This document shows positions 7,931 through 17,696 of a DNA stretch of 64,000 bases, in pieces. Numbering within the stretch: the first letter of the stretch is position 1; the number at the start of each line of letters is the position of its first letter. The stretch comes from Croceifilum oryzae (GTDB lineage: Bacteria > Bacillota > Bacilli > Thermoactinomycetales > Thermoactinomycetaceae). Under the pieces are notes generated by a model that did not search any database, had not been told where the DNA came from, and saw only the letters and a list, made by a program, of their open reading frames with translations. Made by a program: the position numbers and the translations under genes. Location of the stretch: NCBI RefSeq assembly GCF_030814315.1, contig NZ_JAUSUV010000006.1, forward strand, positions 62,001 through 126,000, in the 5' to 3' direction.

Positions 7931-9937
7931 CTAATGGAATCCTAAGAGACGCCCTCCCTGATAGATCACTAGAGAGATTACATATGCGATAACCAGAGCA
8001 TACACAATGGAAAACCAAGTCCATTTTTTTGACATTGTCTCTTTTTTAATCACTGCGACTGTAGCTAGACATGGGACATAAAGAAGAGTAAAAGCCATAA
8101 AGCTATATGCCTGCAAAGATGTAAAGTATTGTCCTAATACTCCTTGCAAAGCTGTATCATCGGGGGTCATATAAATAATATTCATCGTAGAAACCACTAC
8201 TTCTTTAGCTAGGAAGCCCGTGAGCAGTGAAGCTCCTGCTTGCCAATTCCCAAAACCAATCGGATCAAAAAGCAGTGCAATCGCATTTCCAATGATCGCA
8301 AGAAAGCTCTGGTTCATCTCTACATCAAAGCCACTTGGACCCGCATAACTAAGGAGCCAAATTACGACAGAACCGCCAAAAATAAAGGTTCCTGCCTTTC
8401 GAACAAACCCTTTCCCCTTTTCCCACGTACTTCTTAGCAAAATGCGCCATTGTGGAACCCGATAAGGAGGTAATTCAATCACAAAAGCAGATTGATCCTC
8501 ATGTTTTAAGAAGGTAGACGAAAATAATTTCGCTAATAATAAGGCAGTAACAATGCTGAGCACATATAGAGATAGCACAATTAATGATTGATGGCTATTA
8601 AAGAACGCAGCAGCGAAAAGCGCATACACAGTCAATCTCGCTGAACATGACATTAAGGGAGATAGAAGGATCGTCAACAATCGTTCCTTTGGATGCTCAA
8701 TGGTTCGAGCCGCCATAATTCCCGGCACATTACATCCAAATCCAATAATCATAGGAATAAATGCTTTACCATTTAGACCCACAGAGCTCATTAATCGATC
8801 CATCAGTAATGCAATCCGTGCCATATAGCCTGAATCCTCAAGCCATGATATAAAGAAAAACAAAATAAAAATCTGGGGTACGAAAACTAACACTCCCCCC
8901 ACACCTGATATAATTCCCTCCAGTACAACGGATTTAATAAACGATGACGCACCACAAAATGTTAATAGCCAAGTTAATCCATCTGAAGCCGGACCTGATA
9001 AAAAGCCATCTAATTGATCCGATATCGGACTGCCCAGCCAGTCGAAAGTGAACTGAAAAACAAGATACATTACCGCCAAAAACAAAGGAATTCCAAGAAA
9101 ACGATTCAGTAAAACTCGGTCGATCTTCTCAGTCCAATTGGTCGCAGATTTTGATTCTACATAAACCGCTTCACCTATAATTGATTTAATTCGCTCATTT
9201 CGCACTTTATAGATATAGGAAGGAAGTGTATGCGATTCTCCTGTATCTTTAATCTTCTTTTCTGTTCGATTATACATCTCATTTAAATCTTTCTCTGGAA
9301 TCCAAGCTGATAATTTGTCTTTTACCACATGATTTCCTTCGAGAAATTGAATCGCTAACCATCTATGATGATAAGGAAGATCAGCGTCTAATCTATCATC
9401 TATCTCAGAGATCGCTTCCTCGATGATTTCCCCATAATCAATCTGAAACGTCGACGAAGATGCAGATTGACCCAGTTGCTCTAAAATTTCATCACAACCG
9501 CTTCCTGTTCTAGCAATAATCGGAACCACAGGGACACCTAGCAATCGTGCTAATTTCTTTTGATCGATCCGAATTCCCCGACTTTTGGCTATGTCCACCA
9601 TGTTTAAACCAATTAAAAGTGGCTTTCCATACTCCAACAATTGGATCGTTAAATTAAGATTTCGTTCCAAAAGTGAACCATCCACAATATTGATAATGGT
9701 AGATGGGGATTCATTCATCAGGTAATTGATAGAGATTCCTTCATCCTTAGACAATGGATTTAACGAATAAATCCCCGGCAGATCGATTAACTCTGCATCC
9801 CCACTCTTCAATTTACCTATTTTCTTTTCTACCGTGACCCCAGTCCAGTTCCCAACATACTCATAGGACTTCGTTAGCATGTTAAAAAGGGAAGTCTTAC
9901 CTGTATTCGGATTTCCCGCTAATGCAATCGATTTCAT
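7931..9937 (-). CDS. feoB: Ferrous iron transporter FeoB
   Basis: 668 residues. The N-terminal G domain has GNPNTGKTSLFN (G1), a Thr in NWTGVTVE (G2), DLPGIYSL (G3) and NMVD (G4), then a helical spacer (about 165-270). The membrane part has the two Gate regions (SGVGGVLVFVPQIFILFF and GFLAKEVVVSTM) typical of FeoB. Imports Fe2+ across the inner membrane. Overlaps the feoA stop by 4 bp, so translation is coupled. Iron control is expected from the upstream Fur box. Confidence 0.97.
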   Translation of the reverse strand: MKSIALAGNPNTGKTSLFNMLTKSYEYVGNWTGVTVEKKIGKLKSGDAELIDLPGIYSLNPLSKDEGISINYLMNESPSTIINIVDGSLLERNLNLTIQLLEYGKPLLIGLNMVDIAKSRGIRIDQKKLARLLGVPVVPIIARTGSGCDEILEQLGQSASSSTFQIDYGEIIEEAISEIDDRLDADLPYHHRWLAIQFLEGNHVVKDKLSAWIPEKDLNEMYNRTEKKIKDTGESHTLPSYIYKVRNERIKSIIGEAVYVESKSATNWTEKIDRVLLNRFLGIPLFLAVMYLVFQFTFDWLGSPISDQLDGFLSGPASDGLTWLLTFCGASSFIKSVVLEGIISGVGGVLVFVPQIFILFFFISWLEDSGYMARIALLMDRLMSSVGLNGKAFIPMIIGFGCNVPGIMAARTIEHPKERLLTILLSPLMSCSARLTVYALFAAAFFNSHQSLIVLSLYVLSIVTALLLAKLFSSTFLKHEDQSAFVIELPPYRVPQWRILLRSTWEKGKGFVRKAGTFIFGGSVVIWLLSYAGPSGFDVEMNQSFLAIIGNAIALLFDPIGFGNWQAGASLLTGFLAKEVVVSTMNIIYMTPDDTALQGVLGQYFTSLQAYSFMAFTLLYVPCLATVAVIKKETMSKKWTWFSIVYALVIAYVISLVIYQGGRLLGFH

Positions 9938-10161
9938 ACTACTTCAACCTCAATCCTCTTCGCCTCAGCATAGCGAAGGCCAAACTCTTGATGATTTACC
10001 TCAAGGGCAAATGCACCTCTTAACGGAAGTCTATGAATCAAGCGAATGATACTTCCTTCTAGAATCCCTAAATCGAGCAATCTACGTCTAACTAATGGGC
10101 TTATATTGGATAAATCAATGATACGAGCTTGTAGCCCTTTCTCTAACTCGGATAATGTCAT
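9934..10161 (-). CDS. feoA: Ferrous iron transport protein FeoA
   Basis: 75 residues, an SH3-like FeoA domain (RRRLLDLGILEGSIIRLIHR, GAFALEVNHQEFGLRYAEA). I use ATG at 10161 with GGAG 8 bp upstream. The frame also extends to an ATG at 10203, but that codon lies inside the Fur box and has no ribosome site. FeoA stimulates FeoB and is its usual upstream partner. Confidence 0.92.
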   Translation of the reverse strand: MTLSELEKGLQARIIDLSNISPLVRRRLLDLGILEGSIIRLIHRLPLRGAFALEVNHQEFGLRYAEAKRIEVEVV

Positions 10162-10180
10162 CTTGCATACTCCAATCCAA

Positions 10181-10207
10181 TAATGATATTCATTATCAAT
10201 CATTATC
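10181..10207 (-). promoter_or_regulatory. Fur box upstream of feoAB
   Basis: On the minus strand GATAATGATT is followed by GATAATGAATATCATTA, an overlapping inverted-repeat array matching the Fur consensus TGATAATNATTATCA closely. It ends 20 bp before the chosen feoA start. This implies repression by Fur under iron sufficiency. Confidence 0.85.
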
Positions 10208-10525
10208 TAATAGATTAGGTAAAAAGAAAAGCATTTTCTAGTCATTTTTTCTCTACTTTATCTATCAAACCACTCATGAAATTTGTATAATCTACTTTAT
10301 TTATAAAGATATATCAGTTCTATTAAAATAATTATTATATAATTTACATAAGAGATGATTCTATGCAGGATGATATAGTCAGGAAAAGTAGATTTTTTAA
10401 GCAGAGTATTATGTAATAATCCAGAGGAAATCGTCATTCACATTGTTGAGGCTCTTTTACTCATAATGAAAGCCAGCTGATAATGCAGATGCCATATATC
10501 CCCGTTCCTTCACAAAACACCAACT
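10208..10525. other. Intergenic region between feoA and polC, no gene seen
   Basis: AT-rich, no credible open frame or RNA signature. It must contain the feo promoter near its left end and is bounded on the right by the polC terminator. Confidence 0.6.
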
Positions 10526-10560
10526 AAAAAAGCTGAGAGTCTACTATCAGACTCCCAGCC
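10526..10560 (-). terminator. polC terminator
   Basis: Minus-strand stem GCTGGGAGTCT / AGACTCTCAGC followed by TTTTTT, 11 bp after the polC stop. Confidence 0.85.
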
Positions 10561-10570
10561 TCACCATTCC

Positions 10571-13500
10571 TTAAAACAACGTAAGCTGATTACTCTGTGG
10601 TAACCCTTCCATACATCCCATCGTCCTAAGCAAATCAATCGTGGTAGAACTCGCCTTCGTCCGCTGTTGGAAGTCGTCGATCGAGAGGAAGTCCCCGTTT
10701 TTACGGGCCTCCATGATTTTGTAAGCGACACTCTCCCCTAAACCTTCGAGTGATTTAAACGGCGGAATCAGGGTTTGCTCACCTTCCATGACAAATTGAG
10801 TAGCGTGCGAACGATAGATGTCAATTGGTTTAAATGTAAAGCCTCTTGCGAAGAACTCTTGTACCAACTCGAGTGTAGTATATAAATTTTTCTCCTTGGC
10901 TGACGCGGAGAAGCCTTTGTCTTTAATTTCTTTCATCGTTTGTTCGACGTGAGTAGGTCCTTTTAAGATTACTTCACAGTCAAATCCATCGATCATGCGG
11001 TAGAAGAAGGCAGCATAGTAGTGAATCGGTTGATACACTTTATACCACGCAATCCGCACAGCCATGGTTACATAGGCAACAGCATGGGCACGAGGGAACA
11101 TGTATTTGATTTTTTTACATGAATCAATATACCATTCGGGCACTTTGTTGCTACGCATCTCCTCTTCAAATTCAGGAGAAAGCCCCTTCCCTTTCCGCAC
11201 CTTCTCCATGATATCGAAAGAGAGTTTCGGCGGGAGACCTTGGTACATCAAGTAACTCATGATCTCGTCACGGGTACAAATGGTTTCGGAAAGCTTATGT
11301 CCCTTTTTAACCAATTCTTGTGCATTCCCAAGCCATACGTCTGTACCATGTGACAATCCTGAAATTCTCACTAACTCAGAAAAGGTAGTAGGCCTCGTCT
11401 CTTCGAGCATCTGTCTAACGAAGCCCGTACCAAACTCAGGGATTCCAGTTGTTCCGACTTTGATTCCATTTACACTCTCTGGCTTGATTCCGAGTGCACT
11501 CAAGGAGTTGAAGATACTCAGCACCTTGGAATCATCAAGTGGTAAATGAAGTGGATCGATCCCAGATGTATCTTGTAGCATTCGTAAGGTAGTAGGGTCT
11601 TGGTGGGCTAGCAAGTCCAGTTTTAAGAGTCGCCCTTCAATCGCCTTATAGTTAAAGTGAGTCGTCTCCGTCTTCGCGTTCATATCGTCAGCAGGATATT
11701 GAACGGGAGTAAACTTTAAGACATCGCTTCCTTGTGGCACAACCATAAGCCCACCTGGATGCTGACCCGTCGTCCGCTTGACATCAACGCATCCCTCTGC
11801 TAGACGCTGAATTTCGGCGAAACGAAGATTTTTGCTCTGTTGTTCCGCATATTTCTTCACATAGCCAATCGCTGTTTTTTCTTTCACGGTCGCGATGGTT
11901 CCTGCTCGGAAGATCGATTGCTTACCGAGCCATTCCTCTGTGTACTCATGAATCCGACCTTGATACTCACCCGAGAAATTCAAATCGATATCCGGCGTTT
12001 TATCTCCTTCAAAGCCAAGGAACGTCTCAAACGGAATATCTTGTCCATCCTTATCCAGCTTCGTTCCGCACTTTGGACAATCTTTCTCCGGTAGGTCAAA
12101 ACCAGAATCTACACTACCATCTAAGATAAACTCACTATATTGGCAAGATGAGCATACATAGTGTGGTTGGAGCGGATTTACTTCGGTAATATTACTCATC
12201 GTCGCGACAAAGGAAGATCCAACGGAACCACGTGAACCTACTAAGTATCCATCCTCATTGGACTTCATAACGAGACGGCGAGAGATGATATAGATAACCG
12301 CAAATCCGTTTCCAATGATACTTTTCAGCTCTTTTTCCAGCCTTGCTTCTACGATCTCCGGTAAGTCGTTTCCGTACTTCGCCTTTGCATTTTCGTAACA
12401 GGAGTCCCTCAACTCTTCTTCGGCTCCCTCTAGCTTCGGCGCATGAAGATCGTCTGGGAATGGCTTTAATTCTTCCATCATATCCGCCACGAGATGCGTA
12501 TTTGTAATCACCACTTCTCTCGCTTTCTTCTCACCTAGATACGAGAATTCTTGTAACATCTCGTTTGTTGTACGTAGATGAGCCGGCGAAAGATCGTCTG
12601 TAAATCGCCCTCCACTCAGGTTCCTATACAGAATCGTCCGGTGGATCGCCTCTTCAGGATTTAGATAGTGGGCATTAGACGTCGCTACTACAGGCTTCCC
12701 TAGCTTTTCTCCCATTTGAACAATAAGCCGATTCGCTGCTCTCAGTTGCTCAGGACTAGCAACGAAGCCTTTTTCGACCAAGTGCATATTTACATCAATC
12801 GGTTGAATCTCTAGATAATCATAGAAACCTGCCAGTTTCTCCACATCTTCAGGGCTTTTATTGAGCGCCGCATCATATAATTCACCTTTCTCACAACCAG
12901 AACCGATCACTAAGCCTTCCCGGAACTCTTCTAATTTACTACGCGGAATCCGGGGAACTCGGTAAAAGTATTCAGTGTGAGCGATCGAAACCAATTTATA
13001 TAAATGATAGAGTCCTGTTTCATTCTTGGCAAAAAGGATCACATGATACGGTCTAGAACGTTTCACATCAATGAAATCTACGTTTTGATTCAAGTCTTCT
13101 AATGTAAACAGTTTTCGCTTCTCTGCTTCCTGCGCCATTTTCCAAAACACATACCCGGTCGCTTCCGCATCATAAATGGCACGGTGATGCTGCTCAAGAT
13201 GGACATCCAAATGCTTGGATAAGTTATTTAGACGGTGATTTTTTAGGGATGGATACAAAAAGCGTCCCAACTCCAAGGTATCGATAACCGGATTCACTAC
13301 TTGTGGGCCATTAATTCGATTGACAGCTTGTTGTAAAAAGCCCATATCAAATCGGGCATTATGGGCAACGAGGACACAATCGCCAATAAATTCTAGAAAT
13401 CTAGCTACCACCTCGTCCACTTCAGGTGCATCGACTAGCATACTATCTGTAATATGAGTCAGTTCAATGATTTTCGGTGCTAATGGACGATGTGGATTCG

Positions 13501-14854
13501 CAAACTCAGAGAATTTATCGATCACTTTTCCATTATGGATTTTGACTGCCGCCAACTCGATAATCACATCATGCACAGCAGAAAGTCCTGTCGTCTCCAC
13601 GTCAAATACTACATACGTCTCATCCACTAGATTCGTAGGACGTGGATTCATCGTCACAGGTACTGCATCATCCACGATATTGGCTTCCATTCCAAATAAC
13701 AGCTTGATACCCGTATCTTTAGCCGCTTCGTAAGCCTTCGGGAAGGCCTGAACACCACCATGATCAGTAATCGCTACTGCTTTATGTCCCCACTTTGCTA
13801 CCTTTTTAACAAAATCACTTGGAGCAAGTAATCCGTCCATAGGAGACATGGATGTATGTAAATGAAGCTCAATTCGTTTCTCCTCTGCATCGTCTTTGCG
13901 TACAGGTATTGAAACTTCTTGGAGATCGTTTACCATGAAGCAAAGTTCCCGAGAAAATGTATCAAATTGTACGTCACCACGGATTTTGACCCAGTCGCCG
14001 TTTTGAATCTGTTGGAAGACCTGCGCTTGCTCCTTATCTCGGGCAAAGCACTTACAAGAAATCGAATCCGTGTAATCCGTGATGTTGAAAATCAAGAGCT
14101 TGCGACCGCTTTTTAATTCACGAATCTCCGCTTTAAAGATCTTTCCTTGTACCGTTACACGTCGATCCTCTTCCTGAATCGTTTGAATCTGGACAGACTC
14201 ATTCCCAATATGCACCCCAAGCTTTTTCGCAACTTGGATAGAAGGCTCTGCGACATCCGTCATCGTCGCGGCTCTCTCTCGTTCCGCTTCCATCGCTTGC
14301 TCGATGAGCATCTGCTCTTCCTCAGTCCGTTTTTGCAAAAGCTCTGTGCGGTAGTCAGCTTGATTTTGCTCGCTAACCAACCGAACTTTCATCTGGCTCC
14401 CGGTGTATTCTCGATAGTAACGGGCCACATGATCAGCAATTTGCAACTTCTCTGCCATCGCTTGAACAGCTGGATTCGGAAGTTGGATGCAAATCTCATT
14501 CCCCTGGAGCACCCACTCCGCCTTCCCCAACCAAGCCGCTGCAGAACGAGTATGATTTTCATTAATTTGCTTTTGAATAAAGGTTTTCGCTTGCTGAAGT
14601 GCAACTTGATGGTCGATTGATTGATATCGATAATGAACTTGAACCGTCCATTCTTTATAGTGATTCATCAATGCCACAGCAAACTGATGGGTAAGCTCAA
14701 TCGGAATCAGCTTAGGAAACTCCATAAACAAATCCCATGTATTTTGTCGTTCGCTTACTTCTACTCGTAATATTTGTCCATTTTTATAGTAGTTGGTATA
14801 CCATTCTCTTGGTAAGTTTACTTCCTTAAAAAGGTTGATCATCGGATCATACAT
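10571..14854 (-). CDS. polC: DNA polymerase III alpha subunit, PolC type
   Basis: 1427 residues, normal for PolC. In order: an N-terminal domain; an OB fold (about 215-315); a PHP domain starting at IELHLHTSMSPMDG (about 326); an inserted 3'-5' exonuclease with VVFDVETTG (about 412) and HNARFDMG; the rest of PHP; then the polymerase core with GSRGSVGSSFVATM, a zinc-binding insert (CSSC...CPKC, about 900-938), PDIDLNF (about 952) and TGQHPGG; and a C-terminal HhH region. It is the main replicative polymerase of low-GC Gram-positives. No frameshift, in contrast to nearby accessory genes. Confidence 0.98.
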   Translation of the reverse strand: MYDPMINLFKEVNLPREWYTNYYKNGQILRVEVSERQNTWDLFMEFPKLIPIELTHQFAVALMNHYKEWTVQVHYRYQSIDHQVALQQAKTFIQKQINENHTRSAAAWLGKAEWVLQGNEICIQLPNPAVQAMAEKLQIADHVARYYREYTGSQMKVRLVSEQNQADYRTELLQKRTEEEQMLIEQAMEAERERAATMTDVAEPSIQVAKKLGVHIGNESVQIQTIQEEDRRVTVQGKIFKAEIRELKSGRKLLIFNITDYTDSISCKCFARDKEQAQVFQQIQNGDWVKIRGDVQFDTFSRELCFMVNDLQEVSIPVRKDDAEEKRIELHLHTSMSPMDGLLAPSDFVKKVAKWGHKAVAITDHGGVQAFPKAYEAAKDTGIKLLFGMEANIVDDAVPVTMNPRPTNLVDETYVVFDVETTGLSAVHDVIIELAAVKIHNGKVIDKFSEFANPHRPLAPKIIELTHITDSMLVDAPEVDEVVARFLEFIGDCVLVAHNARFDMGFLQQAVNRINGPQVVNPVIDTLELGRFLYPSLKNHRLNNLSKHLDVHLEQHHRAIYDAEATGYVFWKMAQEAEKRKLFTLEDLNQNVDFIDVKRSRPYHVILFAKNETGLYHLYKLVSIAHTEYFYRVPRIPRSKLEEFREGLVIGSGCEKGELYDAALNKSPEDVEKLAGFYDYLEIQPIDVNMHLVEKGFVASPEQLRAANRLIVQMGEKLGKPVVATSNAHYLNPEEAIHRTILYRNLSGGRFTDDLSPAHLRTTNEMLQEFSYLGEKKAREVVITNTHLVADMMEELKPFPDDLHAPKLEGAEEELRDSCYENAKAKYGNDLPEIVEARLEKELKSIIGNGFAVIYIISRRLVMKSNEDGYLVGSRGSVGSSFVATMSNITEVNPLQPHYVCSSCQYSEFILDGSVDSGFDLPEKDCPKCGTKLDKDGQDIPFETFLGFEGDKTPDIDLNFSGEYQGRIHEYTEEWLGKQSIFRAGTIATVKEKTAIGYVKKYAEQQSKNLRFAEIQRLAEGCVDVKRTTGQHPGGLMVVPQGSDVLKFTPVQYPADDMNAKTETTHFNYKAIEGRLLKLDLLAHQDPTTLRMLQDTSGIDPLHLPLDDSKVLSIFNSLSALGIKPESVNGIKVGTTGIPEFGTGFVRQMLEETRPTTFSELVRISGLSHGTDVWLGNAQELVKKGHKLSETICTRDEIMSYLMYQGLPPKLSFDIMEKVRKGKGLSPEFEEEMRSNKVPEWYIDSCKKIKYMFPRAHAVAYVTMAVRIAWYKVYQPIHYYAAFFYRMIDGFDCEVILKGPTHVEQTMKEIKDKGFSASAKEKNLYTTLELVQEFFARGFTFKPIDIYRSHATQFVMEGEQTLIPPFKSLEGLGESVAYKIMEARKNGDFLSIDDFQQRTKASSTTIDLLRTMGCMEGLPQSNQLTLF

Positions 14855-14951
14855 GATTTTGACCTACTCCCTATATCTGTAATCAACCGTTATACAATGT
14901 CTTTCATTCTATCAAATAATAATAGATTCATCTAGAAATACGGGTGAAAAA

Positions 14952-14978
14952 TAAAAAACTCCTGCTAGGGAGGAGTTC
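14952..14978 (-). terminator. Intrinsic terminator upstream of polC
   Basis: Minus-strand AACTCCT / AGGAGTT stem followed by TTTTTT. It lies 100 bp before the polC start and probably ends a transcript from the small genes to the right, or acts as a leader attenuator. Confidence 0.6.
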
Positions 14979-15072
14979 AGTTGATAGGCTGTTAGGTTGT
15001 AGACAATTGCTAAATGATTAGAATGAAGAGAAAAGAATGAGTGAGTGATTGATGACAGTATATGGAGATGAC

Positions 15073-15130
15073 CCGGGGCAATGTGTCTGTTCTCAGCTCA
15101 AATAGTGAGCCTGCGAGGATGTAAGGATTT
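15073..15130. repeat. Dispersed intergenic repeat, copy B
   Basis: Best partner of copy A at 2800-2862: GGGGCAATGTGTCTG, then TCAGCTCAAATAG, a TGAGCC block and GATGTAA, about 75 percent identical over roughly 50 bp by eye. It lies about 220 bp upstream of polC. Not coding. Confidence 0.4.
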
Positions 15131-15597
15131 TCGGTTACCTTCTAGAGGAATAACGTTCATAAATCATTGTAGAAAGATTTACTTACAGCCACTCCTTACC
15201 AGAGGCTGTTGATGAACCAAGAATTTGTGATATGGGGAGGTAGGGTCTATTCGATTGCGACGATGTTAGCGATCCTACTGTACTACACACAGGATACCGC
15301 TATTTCCCACTCCATATCTAACCCCATCATACTACAAAAGGCGACTATACCAAAACTGGTACAATCGCCTTTTCCTATTACTGAGCTAGGATCGGTAGCC
15401 CTCGCCCTGCAAAATTAGGGTCAAAAACAGACTTGTATCCATCTCAAAGAATGAAATAGATGCATACGATGTAACGAGCATCGATCAAAGCTAGAGGAGA
15501 GTAATGATACAATGAATGGCGATCATGTCAAAAGCGAAGCTCGCTTCTGATACAATCGCCATTCTTATAGTAGTCTAATATATACGATCTATTAAGA
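15131..15597. other. Gene-free stretch with two related hairpins
   Basis: No supported gene. Two inverted repeats share the arm GGCGATTGTA on the minus strand: one at about 15337-15376 (AAAAGGCGA...TCGCCTTTT) and one at 15513-15566 (GAATGGCGAT...ATCGCCATTC, with an inner AGCGAAGCTCGCT stem). The first may be a terminator. The second has no T run. Confidence 0.4.
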
Positions 15598-15816
15598 TCA
15601 TTTCGTTACCAACATATTGATTTGGTCAACGTCGACTTTTCCTTTCAGCGAATTTTGTAATTCGTGTAAGTCGAGAGTGGGAGGTACATCGTATTTCTTA
15701 GCTACTACCCACATTAAGTACTTTACATGATCAAGATTGTGTTTTGGCATAGTTGTTGTGGCTCCTATCAATTGTGTATGGGGTGCGAACACACTACTAG
15801 GCTTAATTTTGATCAT
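15598..15816 (-). CDS. Small hypothetical protein
   Basis: 72 residues. The C-terminal half (HVKYLMWVVAKKYDVPPTL, then LHELQNSLKGKVDVDQINML) looks like a compact helical domain. No membrane segment or known motif. The ATG at 15816 has only a weak, distant AGAGG upstream, so the start and even the gene are uncertain. I do not recognise it. Confidence 0.4.
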   Translation of the reverse strand: MIKIKPSSVFAPHTQLIGATTTMPKHNLDHVKYLMWVVAKKYDVPPTLDLHELQNSLKGKVDVDQINMLVTK

Positions 15817-15940
15817 GTTTTCATTCTTTCTACCTCTATTCCCGAAAAATATTTTCTTAATCCATTATTTTTTTATGATTTATACATATTATTATACCAG
15901 AACATATGTTTCTATTCAAGAGAACAGTTAAATAAACTAT

Positions 15941-15983
15941 AAAAATAATCCCCGATTCGCTATGAGTATCTAACGATTCGGGG
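15941..15983 (-). terminator. Terminator after the small membrane protein gene
   Basis: Minus-strand CCCCGAATCG / CGAATCGGGG stem followed by ATTATTTTT. Confidence 0.7.
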
Positions 15984-15995
15984 AACAGCTTACTT

Positions 15996-16202
15996 TCAGT
16001 CAATGATAGAGTATATCCCAAGTATTAATAACCATAAAAAGCCCGTAATCCCCCCTAGCCATGCGGCTATCTTTTTAGCCTTTTTGTTCCGGGCCTCATC
16101 GATCTTAGTGTTCTTTACCTTTTTGATTATATCTACCCACATCATTACACAGATTGGTAAGAAACACGCCAAAATAAAAAGCAAAACAAAAGCAAGAAGC
16201 AT
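15996..16202 (-). CDS. Small two-helix membrane protein
   Basis: 68 residues. A hydrophobic helix (LLAFVLLFILACFLPICVMM), a basic polar segment (KKVKNTKIDEARNKKAKK), then a second helix (GGITGFLWLLILGIYSI). A helical hairpin with a positive loop predicted to face the cytoplasm. GAGGG 7 bp before the ATG and a terminator after the stop support a real monocistronic gene. Function unknown. It sits just beyond the toxin-immunity operon but is separated from it by a terminator. Confidence 0.6.
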   Translation of the reverse strand: MLLAFVLLFILACFLPICVMMWVDIIKKVKNTKIDEARNKKAKKIAAWLGGITGFLWLLILGIYSIID

Positions 16203-16291
16203 ACGAATCCCTCATTATTATTGAATTATTATTTTGTATTTTTAAACTATTATACTAATTAAAGCAAGCTTTGTAACCATCAACTTAAAAC

Positions 16292-16326
16292 AAAAAATCA
16301 CCTCCAGACCATCCGCTGGAGGCGAT
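16292..16326 (-). terminator. Terminator of the RHS toxin-immunity locus
   Basis: Minus-strand CCTCCAG / CTGGAGG stem followed by a T-rich tail (TGATTTTTTG). Confidence 0.75.
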
Positions 16327-16349
16327 ATTGTCGAAATGAATTACAATGT

Positions 16350-16933
16350 CTACAAAATCGAGGGTCGATTCAGATCCCAAAAATCAATTTCCTTTTGTTC
16401 TAGCAGTTCCTCGAGAGCTGATGCTCCATTCTTCTCTGCATAAGCCATTTCTTCGTCAGAAATTGGAATCATTTGCAACCACGTAATACTGCATTCTTCA
16501 AAACGAATAGTCTTTAATTCTCCTTCCCATAAAAAGGCGGAGCAAAGAAAGCATGTTGCATTTGAGAATCTGACATATACATTCTTACTACATCAGGATA
16601 TATAGCTCCCGGAAAAATAGTATATCCAGAGTTAATGATATTAAATGCACAAGTAGATACCATATTCGGGAAAGATTCAAAATCCGAAATACAAGATCCT
16701 GCGATTTCCACTCGTAGAGGAACTCCATCAACAAAACGGTCAATTGAATGCTCCCAAAGTCCAACTGTTGAATAGGAGGTGTAACCTTTGGTAGGACTGT
16801 CTGAGGCAATTACTACACCTATTGAATTCTCCCTGCTATCATCCCAGTACCTTATAACAGAAGGTTTCCTCTCGCCGCAAAATGCTTCTCTTATCATCTG
16901 GGCCACTTGTTTACTCTCTGTTGACACACTCAT
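16350..16933 (-). pseudogene. SUFU-domain immunity protein, frameshifted
   Basis: The first frame (16514-16933) carries the SUFU-like fold: YTSYSTVGLWEHSI, then VEIAGSCISDFESFPNMV. It stops after AFFAPPF. The next frame continues with GELKTIRFEECSITWLQMIP, ISDEEMAYAEKNG and a tail ending in DFWDLNRPSIL, the usual SUFU C-terminus. One extra A in the A5 tract at 16531-16535 (plus strand) would rejoin them. SUFU proteins are common immunity proteins beside polymorphic toxins. I start at ATG 16933 (AGGTGA upstream) rather than the in-frame GTG at 16942. Confidence 0.75.
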
Positions 16934-16947
16934 TTTCTTCACCTACA

Positions 16948-17622
16948 TCAATAGTCGATCTCTGTAATACTGGTCTCCCAATTACTCCAATGAGTATTTG
17001 GATCTTTAATATGAATCAAAGTAGCATCATTCTTCTCGAGTGCCTGAGCTACTTGTTGAAAGAATAGATGCTCACTCGGTTGAATATCATCATGATTCCA
17101 TTCATCAGTTCTGAAAAATAATGGCATTGGTTTCAAAGATAAACTGGAAAATATCAGATCATCATCTAACCAAAGTTTATCCTTGTATAGTGAACTAATA
17201 AGCCTAACAAAAGTAGTAGGGGAAAACTCTTTCGGGTCTAAACCAGCATGTAGGTAATCATCAGACGTTGGTGTAAAGCAGTACGTGTCCTCCCAGATCT
17301 TAAAACAAATTCTTTCGAAAGGAGATAGAAGAAAACTCCCATTATCATCTATGAAAGATTGTCCTTGATCAAAGCTAGAGATTACTTCCTCAAAAATCCG
17401 ACTCAATCCATTGTGATTAAGATTATTGCTATAAGCATACAACCCACTCGCAAAATCTTGTCCCGGAATGAAATAGCCTACCATTTCAAAAGTCATAAGC
17501 CAGTTGTCATTATCCTTAAAGATAGAGAGACGAGTCTGAGCTAAATCAACGTTAGCATTGTCTAAAATAGGAAAATCAAACTCATCAGCTTTCTTGTCTA
17601 ATAATTGCATTAAAGGATTCAT
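16948..17622 (-). CDS. Putative immunity protein, DUF7003-like
   Basis: 224 residues, soluble, acidic. The N-terminus (LLDKKADEFDFPILDNANVD) and a VGYFIPGQDF segment resemble DUF7003-type proteins found beside polymorphic toxins. Located 75 bp after the toxin gene and 15 bp before the SUFU gene, the standard place for the cognate immunity gene. AAGGGAG lies 11 bp before the ATG. Binding to the HNH-like toxin tip is inferred from position only. Confidence 0.65.
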   Translation of the reverse strand: MNPLMQLLDKKADEFDFPILDNANVDLAQTRLSIFKDNDNWLMTFEMVGYFIPGQDFASGLYAYSNNLNHNGLSRIFEEVISSFDQGQSFIDDNGSFLLSPFERICFKIWEDTYCFTPTSDDYLHAGLDPKEFSPTTFVRLISSLYKDKLWLDDDLIFSSLSLKPMPLFFRTDEWNHDDIQPSEHLFFQQVAQALEKNDATLIHIKDPNTHWSNWETSITEIDY

Positions 17623-17658
17623 ATCACATACGACTCCCTTTCAATACATTATTTTATA

Positions 17659-17690
17659 TTAGCCAAAGGACTGGCTGGCCCTTTGGCTAA
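17659..17690 (-). terminator. Hairpin between toxin and immunity genes
   Basis: Perfect 11-bp stem TTAGCCAAAGG / CCTTTGGCTAA right after the toxin stop, with only a weak A/T tail. It may partly terminate or stabilise the toxin mRNA, letting immunity genes be expressed separately. Confidence 0.5.
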
Positions 17691-17696
17691 TACTAA

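Noticed and set aside
15209-15418. 69-codon plus-strand frame
   Set aside because: Runs through a hairpin and lacks a good ribosome site; not recognisable.
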